A DNA stretch of 15,000 bases from Owenia fusiformis (taxonomy: Eukaryota; Annelida; Polychaeta; Sabellida; Oweniidae): positions 1 to 15,000 of the forward strand of contig CAIIXF020000373.1 in the NCBI GenBank assembly GCA_903813345.2, given 5' to 3'. The position numbers and the translations under genes were made by a program. The notes beneath the pieces are model-generated. The model did not search any database. It worked only from the letters and a program-made list of their open reading frames with translations, and was not told the origin of the DNA. Shown one piece after another: positions 7,647 through 15,000 of the stretch (within the stretch, counting starts at the first letter, position 1; each line of letters starts with the position of its first letter).

Positions 7647-8171
7647 CCCAACTACTACGAACCTGGCCGGTCTATAATTTTGAATTTTTCACAAAAGTTG
7701 TATATGAGTCCTAGGAGTAAGAATCCACTAGGCACTCAATTATAGACCGGTACCGGAAGTAGCTATGACGTCATTTCCGGTTTCGACCAAAAATTTTATT
7801 TTGCGTATTTTTTCAAATTTTTTTTTGTTTTTGCCTATTTTGAGGTCACTGATTATGAATCTAAAAACCGTTTGTCGATGCAACTTTTAGTTTTTGAGAT
7901 ATAGGGTGGGGGTTAGACTTAGAAAAATTTAAAAATTTAATTTTTTTAGGGTTAGGATTAGGGCTCATCTTATCCGAACATGGCCGGTCTATAATTTTGA
8001 ATTTTTCATAGAAGTTGCATAAGAGTCCCAGGAGTAAGAATCCACTAGGTGTTCAATTATAGACCGGTACCGGAAGTAGCTATGACGTCACATCCGGTTT
8101 AGGGTTAGGGTTAGGGTTAGGGTATAACCCTGAAGAAAGGGTTAGGGTTAGGGTTAGGGTTAGGATTAGGG
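7647..8171 (+). repeat. Array unit 14 with linker
   Basis: This complete unit has the modal 525-bp length: head arms at 7667 and 7984, head B end at 8097, 74-bp linker with the hairpin. I see no private change. Confidence 0.95.
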
Positions 8172-8690
8172 CCCAACTACTACGAACCTGGCCGGTCTAT
8201 AATTTTGAATTTTTCACAAAAGTTGTATATGAGTCCTAGGAGTAAGAATCCACTAGGCACTCAATTATAGACCGGTACCGGAAGTAGCTATGACGTCATT
8301 TCCGGTTTCGACCAAAAATTTTATTTTGCGTATTTTTTCAAATTTTTTTTTGTTTTTGCCTATTTTGAGGTCACTGATTATGAATCTAAAAACCGTTTGT
8401 CGATGCAACTTTTAGTTTTTGAGATATAGGGTGGGGGTTAGACTTAGAAAAATTTAAAAATTTAATTTTTTTAGGGTTAGGATTAGGGCTCATCTTATCC
8501 GAACATGGCCGGTCTATAATTTTGAATTTTTCATAGAAGTTGCATAAGAGTCCCAGGAGTAAGAATCCACTAGGTGTTCAATTATAGACCGGTACCGGAA
8601 GTAGCTATGACGTCACATCCGGTTTAGGGTTAGGGTTAGGGTTAGGGTATAACCCTGAAGAAAGGGTTAGGGTTAGGGTTAGGATTAGGG
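8172..8690 (+). repeat. Array unit 15 with linker
   Basis: This complete unit has head arms at 8192 and 8509 and head B end at 8622. Its 68-bp linker is the shortest in the array, exactly one hexamer below the modal 74 bp, with the hairpin retained. Confidence 0.95.
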
Positions 8691-9141
8691 CCCAACTACT
8701 ACGAACCTGGCCGGTCTATAATTTTGAATTTTTCACAAAAGTTGTATATGAGTCCTAGGAGTAAGAATCCACTAGGCACTCAATTATAGACCGGTACCGG
8801 AAGTAGCTATGACGTCATTTCCGGTTTCGACCAAAAATTTTATTTTGCGTATTTTTTCAATTTTTTTTTTGTTTTTGCCTATTTTGAGGTCACTGATTAT
8901 GAATCTAAAAACCGTTTGTCGATGCAACTTTTAGTTTTTGAGATATAGGGTGGGGGTTAGACTTAGAAAAATTTAAAAATTTAATTTTTTTAGGGTTAGG
9001 ATTAGGGCTCATCTTATCCGAACATGGCCGGTCTATAATTTTGAATTTTTCATAGAAGTTGCATAAGAGTCCCAGGAGTAAGAATCCACTAGGTGTTCAA
9101 TTATAGACCGGTACCGGAAGTAGCTATGACGTCACATCCGG
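8691..9141 (+). repeat. Array unit 16 (last complete unit)
   Basis: Head arms are at 8711 and 9028 and head B ends at 9141. It carries one private change, A to T at 8861, at the start of the T-run in the A tail. It is followed by the long telomeric block at 9142 and not by another unit. Confidence 0.95.
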
Positions 9142-9215
9142 TTTAGGGTTAGGGTTAGGGTATAACCCTGAAGAAAGGGTTAGGGTTAGGGTTAGGGTTA
9201 GGGTTAGGGTTAGGG

Positions 9216-9256
<41 letters not shown>

Positions 9257-9438
9257 GGTTAGGGTTAGGGTTAGGGTTAGGGTTAGGGTTAGGGTTAGGG
9301 TTAGGGTTAGGGTTAGGGTTAGGGTTAGGGTTAGGGTTAGGGTTAGGGTTAGGGTTAGGGTTAGGGTTAGGGTTAGGGTTAGGGTTAGGGTTAGGGTTAG
9401 GGTTAGGGTTAGGGTTAGGGTTAGGGTTAGGGTTAGAG
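9142..9438 (+). repeat. Long telomeric linker closing the array
   Basis: After head B of unit 16 come three hexamers, the inverted-telomere hairpin (TAACCCT starting at 9162), then about 250 bp of TTAGGG with one TTTAGGG (9234-9240). The last repeat is TTAGAG (9433-9438), after which telomeric sequence stops. The three-hexamer start plus TTTAGGG matches the linkers of units 1 and 11. Confidence 0.95.
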
Positions 9439-9740
9439 TTATACAGGAGCTACTGGGTAATCAGTGGGGCTATAATTTTAAATTTGTTCTTAAATGATGC
9501 CTATAGGTTGTTTGTCAACATTTCTGCCCAGAATGCAATTATAGACTGATGACGTAAAAAGTTATGACGTCATTTCCGGTTTCGACTAAAATATTTATTT
9601 TGCGTATTTTTTCAAAATCTTTTTTTTGTTTTTGCCTATTTTGAGGTCACTGATTATGAATCTGAAAACCGTTTGTTGATCCGACTTTTAGTTTTTGAGA
9701 TATGGGTGGGGAGCTGGACTTAGAAAATTTTTCGACATTT
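9439..9740 (+). repeat. Diverged copy of head A and its tail (A')
   Basis: Short inverted arms CTATAATT (9470-9477) and AATTATAG (9537-9544) span 75 bp, against 74 bp for the same bases in head A, but the loop between them is almost unrecognisable. To the right are TGACGTAA (9550-9557), a perfect TGACGTCA (9565-9572) and TTTCCGGTTTCGAC. These are followed by the A tail, which matches the array tail closely to about 9732 (including TATTTTGAGGTCACTGATTA). The outer CCGG parts of the arms and the left ETS-like site are lost. No head B follows. It is an older relative of the array units lying distal to them. Confidence 0.85.
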
Positions 9741-9920
9741 TTTTTCAATTTTATTTTATTTTATTTTTTTATATTTTTTTTCCAACGTAACATTACACCC
9801 TGATTCAATATCACTTGACCAAATTTAAATCCGACTATTACTTAACGAAATATAATTTTTTAAAGTTCAGAATATTAACACATTGATTCAATGGGGAATT
9901 CCCCTATTATCGCCCACTTG
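9741..9920. other. Unique AT-rich spacer between A' and B17
   Basis: T-rich runs are followed by mixed sequence with no gene, no TTAGGG and no copy of the array modules. The only structure I see is the 12-bp palindrome GGGGAATTCCCC at 9893-9904, just before telomeric repeats resume at 9921. Confidence 0.6.
9893..9904. promoter_or_regulatory. Palindrome GGGGAATTCCCC (kappa-B-like)
   Basis: This is a perfect 12-bp palindrome in otherwise AT-rich DNA. The sequence resembles the symmetrical kappa-B class of Rel/NF-kB sites. It occurs once in the window and could be chance; nothing else supports a regulatory role. Confidence 0.2.
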
Positions 9921-9956
9921 TTAGGGTTAGGGTTAGGGTTAGGGTTAGGATTAGGG
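9921..9956 (+). repeat. Short interstitial telomeric tract before B17
   Basis: Six hexamers end in TTAGGATTAGGG, the same entry sequence that precedes every array unit and every internal head B. Confidence 0.95.
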
Positions 9957-10090
9957 CTCAACTTATCCGAACATGGCCGATCTATAATTCTGAATTTTTC
10001 ATAGAAGTTGCATAAGAGTCCCAGGAGTAAGAATCCACTAGGGGTTCAATTATAGACCGGTACCGGAAGTAGCTATGACGTCACATCCGG
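9957..10090 (+). repeat. Solitary head B nearest the telomere (B17)
   Basis: This 134-bp copy of head B has the usual 84-bp core (9977-10060) and an intact CRE at 10076-10083, with ETS-like sites on both sides. One base of the left arm is changed (CCGATCTATAATT), and the loop has G in the GGGGTTC segment, as in B0. It keeps the CAACTTATCC start and TATAATTC seen in or close to B0, so it resembles B0 more than the array copies do. It is followed directly by the terminal telomere, with no hairpin. Confidence 0.95.
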
Positions 10091-10379
10091 TTTAGGGTAA
10101 GGGTTAGGGTTAGGGTTAGGGTTAGGGTTAGGGTTAGGGTTAGGGTTAGGGTTAGGGTTAGGGTTAGGGTTAGGGTTAGGGTTAGGGTTAGGGTTAGGGT
10201 TAGGGTTAGGGTTAGGGTTAGGGTTAGGGTTAGGGTTAGGGTTAGGGTTAGGGTTAGGGTTAGGGTTAGGGTTAGGGTTAGGGTTAGGGTTAGGGTTAGG
10301 GTTAGGGTTAGGGTTAGGGTTAGGGTTAGGGTTAGGGTTAGGGTTAGGGTTAGGGTTAGGGTTAGGGTTAGGGTTAGGG
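10091..10379 (+). repeat. Proximal part of the terminal telomere
   Basis: Beginning with TTTAGGG and one TAAGGG (10098-10103), this is followed by 46 uninterrupted TTAGGG hexamers (10104-10379). The minus strand of this tract reads as an uninterrupted Asn-Pro dipeptide frame only because six is a multiple of three; it is not a gene. Confidence 0.97.
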
Positions 10380-10386
10380 CCCAACT
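10380..10386 (+). repeat. Seven-base relic of head A inside telomere
   Basis: CCCAACT, the first seven bases of head A, follows TTAGGG at the position a unit would start, and the sequence then returns to GGGTTAGGG. It looks like the stump of a unit lost after its seventh base. The preceding hexamer is TTAGGG rather than the TTAGGA that precedes all real units. A TTTAGGG follows at 10438-10444. Confidence 0.6.
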
Positions 10387-10419
10387 GGGTTAGGGTTAGG
10401 GTTAGGGTTAGGGTTAGGG

Positions 10420-10460
<41 letters not shown>

Positions 10461-13400
10461 GGTTAGGGTTAGGGTTAGGGTTAGGGTTAGGGTTAGGGTT
10501 AGGGTTAGGGTTAGGGTTAGGGTTAGGGTTAGGGTTAGGGTTAGGGTTAGGGTTAGGGTTAGGGTTAGGGTTAGGGTTAGGGTTAGGGTTAGGGTTAGGG
10601 TTAGGGTTAGGGTTAGGGTTAGGGTTAGGGTTAGGGTTAGGGTTAGGGTTAGGGTTAGGGTTAGGGTTAGGGTTAGGGTTAGGGTTAGGGTTAGGGTTAG
10701 GGTTAGGGTTAGGGTTAGGGTTAGGGTTAGGGTTAGGGTTAGGGTTAGGGTTAGGGTTAGGGTTAGGGTTAGGGTTAGGGTTAGGGTTAGGGTTAGGGTT
10801 AGGGTTAGGGTTAGGGTTAGGGTTAGGGTTAGGGTTAGGGTTAGGGTTAGGGTTAGGGTTAGGGTTAGGGTTAGGGTTAGGGTAGGGTTAGGGTTAGGGT
10901 TAGGGTTAGGGTTAGGGTTAGGGTTAGGGTTAGGGTTAGGGTTAGGGTTAGGGTTAGGGTTAGGGTTAGGGTTAGGGTTAGGGTTAGGGTTAGGGTTAGG
11001 GTTAGGGTTAGGGTTAGGGTTAGGGTTAGGGTTAGGGTTAGGGTTAGGGTTAGGGTTAGGGTTAGGGTTAGGGTTAGGGTTAGGGTTAGGGTTAGGGTTA
11101 GGGTTAGGGTTAGGGTTAGGGTTAGGGTTAGGGTTAGGGTTAGGGTTAGGGTTAGGGTTAGGGTTAGGGTTAGGGTTAGGGTTAGGGTTAGGGTTAGGGT
11201 TAGGGTTAGGGTTAGGGTTAGGGTTAGGGTTAGGGTTAGGGTTAGGGTTAGGGTTAGGGTTAGGGTTAGGGTTAGGGTTAGGGTTAGGGTTAGGGTTAGG
11301 GTTAGGGTTAGGGTTAGGGTTAGGGTTAGGGTTAGGGTTAGGGTTAGGGTTAGGGTTAGGGTTAGGGTTAGGGTTAGGGTTAGGGTTAGGGTTAGGGTTA
11401 GGGTTAGGGTTAGGGTTAGGGTTAGGGTTAGGGTTAGGGTTAGGGTTAGGGTTAGGGTTAGGGTTAGGGTTAGGGTTAGGGTTAGGGTTAGGGTTAGGGT
11501 TAGGGTTAGGGTTAGGGTTAGGGTTAGGGTTAGGGTTAGGGTTAGGGTTAGGGTTAGGGTTAGGGTTAGGGTTAGGGTTAGGGTTAGGGTTAGGGTTAGG
11601 GTTAGGGTTAGGGTTAGGGTTAGGGTTAGGGTTAGGGTTAGGGTTAGGGTTAGGGTTAGGGTTAGGGTTAGGGTTAGGGTTAGGGTTAGGGTTAGGGTTA
11701 GGGTTAGGGTTAGGGTTAGGGTTAGGGTTAGGGTTAGGGTTAGGGTTAGGGTTAGGGTTAGGGTTAGGGTTAGGGTTAGGGTTAGGGTTAGGGTTAGGGT
11801 TAGGGTTAGGGTTAGGGTTAGGGTTAGGGTTAGGGTTAGGGTTAGGGTTAGGGTTAGGGTTAGGGTTAGGGTTAGGGTTAGGGTTAGGGTTAGGGTTAGG
11901 GTTAGGGTTAGGGTTAGGGTTAGGGTTAGGGTTAGGGTTAGGGTTAGGGTTAGGGTTAGGGTTAGGGTTAGGGTTAGGGTTAGGGTTAGGGTTAGGGTTA
12001 GGGTTAGGGTTAGGGTTAGGGTTAGGGTTAGGGTTAGGGTTAGGGTTAGGGTTAGGGTTAGGGTTAGGGTTAGGGTTAGGGTTAGGGTTAGGGTTAGGGT
12101 TAGGGTTAGGGTTAGGGTTAGGGTTAGGGTTAGGGTTAGGGTTAGGGTTAGGGTTAGGGTTAGGGTTAGGGTTAGGGTTAGGGTTAGGGTTAGGGTTAGG
12201 GTTAGGGTTAGGGTTAGGGTTAGGGTTAGGGTTAGGGTTAGGGTTAGGGTTAGGGTTAGGGTTAGGGTTAGGGTTAGGGTTAGGGTTAGGGTTAGGGTTA
12301 GGGTTAGGGTTAGGGTTAGGGTTAGGGTTAGGGTTAGGGTTAGGGTTAGGGTTAGGGTTAGGGTTAGGGTTAGGGTTAGGGTTAGGGTTAGGGTTAGGGT
12401 TAGGGTTAGGGTTAGGGTTAGGGTTAGGGTTAGGGTTAGGGTTAGGGTTAGGGTTAGGGTTAGGGTTAGGGTTAGGGTTAGGGTTAGGGTTAGGGTTAGG
12501 GTTAGGGTTAGGGTTAGGGTTAGGGTTAGGGTTAGGGTTAGGGTTAGGGTTAGGGTTAGGGTTAGGGTTAGGGTTAGGGTTAGGGTTAGGGTTAGGGTTA
12601 GGGTTAGGGTTAGGGTTAGGGTTAGGGTTAGGGTTAGGGTTAGGGTTAGGGTTAGGGTTAGGGTTAGGGTTAGGGTTAGGGTTAGGGTTAGGGTTAGGGT
12701 TAGGGTTAGGGTTAGGGTTAGGGTTAGGGTTAGGGTTAGGGTTAGGGTTAGGGTTAGGGTTAGGGTTAGGGTTAGGGTTAGGGTTAGGGTTAGGGTTAGG
12801 GTTAGGGTTAGGGTTAGGGTTAGGGTTAGGGTTAGGGTTAGGGTTAGGGTTAGGGTTAGGGTTAGGGTTAGGGTTAGGGTTAGGGTTAGGGTTAGGGTTA
12901 GGGTTAGGGTTAGGGTTAGGGTTAGGGTTAGGGTTAGGGTTAGGGTTAGGGTTAGGGTTAGGGTTAGGGTTAGGGTTAGGGTTAGGGTTAGGGTTAGGGT
13001 TAGGGTTAGGGTTAGGGTTAGGGTTAGGGTTAGGGTTAGGGTTAGGGTTAGGGTTAGGGTTAGGGTTAGGGTTAGGGTTAGGGTTAGGGTTAGGGTTAGG
13101 GTTAGGGTTAGGGTTAGGGTTAGGGTTAGGGTTAGGGTTAGGGTTAGGGTTAGGGTTAGGGTTAGGGTTAGGGTTAGGGTTAGGGTTAGGGTTAGGGTTA
13201 GGGTTAGGGTTAGGGTTAGGGTTAGGGTTAGGGTTAGGGTTAGGGTTAGGGTTAGGGTTAGGGTTAGGGTTAGGGTTAGGGTTAGGGTTAGGGTTAGGGT
13301 TAGGGTTAGGGTTAGGGTTAGGGTTAGGGTTAGGGTTAGGGTTAGGGTTAGGGTTAGGGTTAGGGTTAGGGTTAGGGTTAGGGTTAGGGTTAGGGTTAGG

Positions 13401-15000
13401 GTTAGGGTTAGGGTTAGGGTTAGGGTTAGGGTTAGGGTTAGGGTTAGGGTTAGGGTTAGGGTTAGGGTTAGGGTTAGGGTTAGGGTTAGGGTTAGGGTTA
13501 GGGTTAGGGTTAGGGTTAGGGTTAGGGTTAGGGTTAGGGTTAGGGTTAGGGTTAGGGTTAGGGTTAGGGTTAGGGTTAGGGTTAGGGTTAGGGTTAGGGT
13601 TAGGGTTAGGGTTAGGGTTAGGGTTAGGGTTAGGGTTAGGGTTAGGGTTAGGGTTAGGGTTAGGGTTAGGGTTAGGGTTAGGGTTAGGGTTAGGGTTAGG
13701 GTTAGGGTTAGGGTTAGGGTTAGGGTTAGGGTTAGGGTTAGGGTTAGGGTTAGGGTTAGGGTTAGGGTTAGGGTTAGGGTTAGGGTTAGGGTTAGGGTTA
13801 GGGTTAGGGTTAGGGTTAGGGTTAGGGTTAGGGTTAGGGTTAGGGTTAGGGTTAGGGTTAGGGTTAGGGTTAGGGTTAGGGTTAGGGTTAGGGTTAGGGT
13901 TAGGGTTAGGGTTAGGGTTAGGGTTAGGGTTAGGGTTAGGGTTAGGGTTAGGGTTAGGGTTAGGGTTAGGGTTAGGGTTAGGGTTAGGGTTAGGGTTAGG
14001 GTTAGGGTTAGGGTTAGGGTTAGGGTTAGGGTTAGGGTTAGGGTTAGGGTTAGGGTTAGGGTTAGGGTTAGGGTTAGGGTTAGGGTTAGGGTTAGGGTTA
14101 GGGTTAGGGTTAGGGTTAGGGTTAGGGTTAGGGTTAGGGTTAGGGTTAGGGTTAGGGTTAGGGTTAGGGTTAGGGTTAGGGTTAGGGTTAGGGTTAGGGT
14201 TAGGGTTAGGGTTAGGGTTAGGGTTAGGGTTAGGGTTAGGGTTAGGGTTAGGGTTAGGGTTAGGGTTAGGGTTAGGGTTAGGGTTAGGGTTAGGGTTAGG
14301 GTTAGGGTTAGGGTTAGGGTTAGGGTTAGGGTTAGGGTTAGGGTTAGGGTTAGGGTTAGGGTTAGGGTTAGGGTTAGGGTTAGGTTAGGGTTAGGGTTAG
14401 GGTTAGGGTTAGGGTTAGGGTTAGGGTTAGGGTTAGGGTTAGGGTTAGGGTTAGGGTTAGGGTTAGGGTTAGGGTTAGGGTTAGGGTTAGGGTTAGGGTT
14501 AGGGTTAGGGTTAGGGTTAGGGTTAGGGTTAGGGTTAGGGTTAGGGTTAGGGTTAGGGTTAGGGTTAGGGTTAGGGTTAGGGTTAGGGTTAGGGTTAGGG
14601 TTAGGGTTAGGGTTAGGGTTAGGGTTAGGGTTAGGGTTAGGGTTAGGGTTAGGGTTAGGGTTAGGGTTAGGGTTAGGGTTAGGGTTAGGGTTAGGGTTAG
14701 GGTTAGGGTTAGGGTTAGGGTTAGGGTTAGGGTTAGGGTTAGGGTTAGGGTTAGGGTTAGGGTTAGGGTTAGGGTTAGGGTTAGGGTTAGGGTTAGGGTT
14801 AGGGTTAGGGTTAGGGTTAGGGTTAGGGTTAGGGTTAGGGTTAGGGTTAGGGTTAGGGTTAGGGTTAGGGTTAGGGTTAGGGTTAGGGTTAGGGTTAGGG
14901 TTAGGGTTAGGGTTAGGGTTAGGGTTAGGGTTAGGGTTAGGGTTAGGGTTAGGGTTAGGGTTAGGGTTAGGGTTAGGGTTAGGGTTAGGGTTAGGGTTAG
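10387..15000 (+). repeat. Terminal telomere array (TTAGGG)n
   Basis: About 4.6 kb of TTAGGG runs to the window edge with the G-rich strand 5'->3' to the right, so the chromosome end is to the right. Only three departures were seen: TTTAGGG at 10438-10444, TAGGG at 10883-10887 (one T missing) and TTAGG at 14380-14384 (one G missing). Between the last two lie 3492 bases, exactly 582 hexamers, in unbroken phase. The array is open at the window edge, so its full length is not known. Confidence 0.98.

Larger units (their letters stand above)
1126..9438 (+). repeat. Telomere-embedded satellite array, 16 units
   Basis: This is a head-to-tail array, all units in the same orientation, starting and ending in TTAGGG tracts. 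Head A starts lie at 1193, 1797, 2346, 2871, 3396, 3977, 4502, 4720, 5245, 5770, 5975, 6567, 7122, 7647, 8172 and 8691. The intervals are 604, 549, 525, 525, 581, 525, 218, 525, 525, 205, 592, 555, 525, 525 and 519 bp. The two short intervals follow truncated units. All other departures from 525 are multiples of 6, plus 1 where a TTTAGGG occurs or where unit 5 carries a one-base insertion. The non-telomeric 451 bp (head A, tail, stub, head B) is nearly identical in all 14 complete units; I saw only four private changes, in units 2, 5 (two) and 16. Confidence 0.95.

Noticed and set aside
1193-9141. Regular repeat-and-spacer layout resembling a CRISPR array
   Set aside because: The repeated part is 451 bp, the spacers are telomeric repeats and not unique sequences, and the context is a eukaryotic telomere.
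1193-9141. Telomere-specific retrotransposon (SART/TRAS or Penelope-like) as the repeat unit
   Set aside because: The modules are too short and have no reverse transcriptase frame on either strand. A non-autonomous relative cannot be excluded but is not supported.
10073-10384. A 103-codon minus-strand frame made of Asn-Pro dipeptides
   Set aside because: It is the C-rich telomere strand read in one frame: six-base repeats keep the frame open automatically. The start lies in head B17 and it has no protein-like composition.
1126-15000. Telomeric integration of a herpesvirus carrying TTAGGG repeats
   Set aside because: Such viruses bring large gene-dense DNA. The non-telomeric parts here are short non-coding modules with no viral reading frame.
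1-15000. tRNA, rRNA or other structural RNA genes
   Set aside because: I looked for conserved tRNA and rRNA sequence blocks and saw none. The head hairpins have long loops and no resemblance to known RNA families.

Overview
The window is the end of a linear eukaryotic chromosome. TTAGGG repeats on the + strand run 5'->3' towards the right edge, so the chromosome terminus lies to the right and the chromosome interior to the left. TTAGGG argues against most insects (TTAGG), nematodes (TTAGGC) and most plants (TTTAGGG). An AT-rich subtelomere followed by more than 4.6 kb of telomere in one piece fits an animal genome assembled from long reads. I cannot name the species. There is no sign of bacterial genes, operons, rRNA, tRNA or CRISPR.

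Layout. (1) 1-710: unique sequence with a possible last exon of a + strand gene (75-218) and weak traces of a decayed reading frame on the - strand. (2) 711-851: a solitary, diverged copy of the subtelomeric repeat head, here called B0, outside telomeric DNA. (3) 852-1125: unique AT-rich spacer. (4) 1126-9141: a head-to-tail array of 16 repeat units, each embedded in TTAGGG tracts. Fourteen are complete and two (units 7 and 10) are cut at the same base. A complete unit is head A (134 bp), a 165-bp AT-rich tail, an 18-bp telomeric stub, head B (134 bp), then a telomeric linker carrying a small inverted-telomere hairpin. Heads A and B are paralogues (16 differences in 134 aligned positions, no indels). 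(5) 9142-9438: long telomeric linker. (6) 9439-9920: a diverged A copy (A') plus unique spacer. (7) 9921-10090: one more B copy (B17). (8) 10091-15000: essentially pure telomere, interrupted by a 7-bp relic of head A (10380-10386) and two single-base deletions.

How it fits together. Each head has 13-bp inverted arms around a 58-bp loop, followed by a compact ETS-like / CRE / ETS-like motif cluster. Every head in the array is bordered by telomeric hexamers. Unit lengths differ almost only by multiples of 6 bp in the linkers, with a modal period of 525 bp, while the non-telomeric parts are nearly identical. This looks like a satellite that lives inside telomeric DNA and spreads by recombination or copying between telomeric tracts, comparable in architecture to the 'template' insertions described at ALT-type chromosome ends. 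The CRE/ETS heads pointing at the terminus also make them candidate promoters for telomeric RNA (TERRA). Both ideas are inference. No protein-coding gene is firmly supported.
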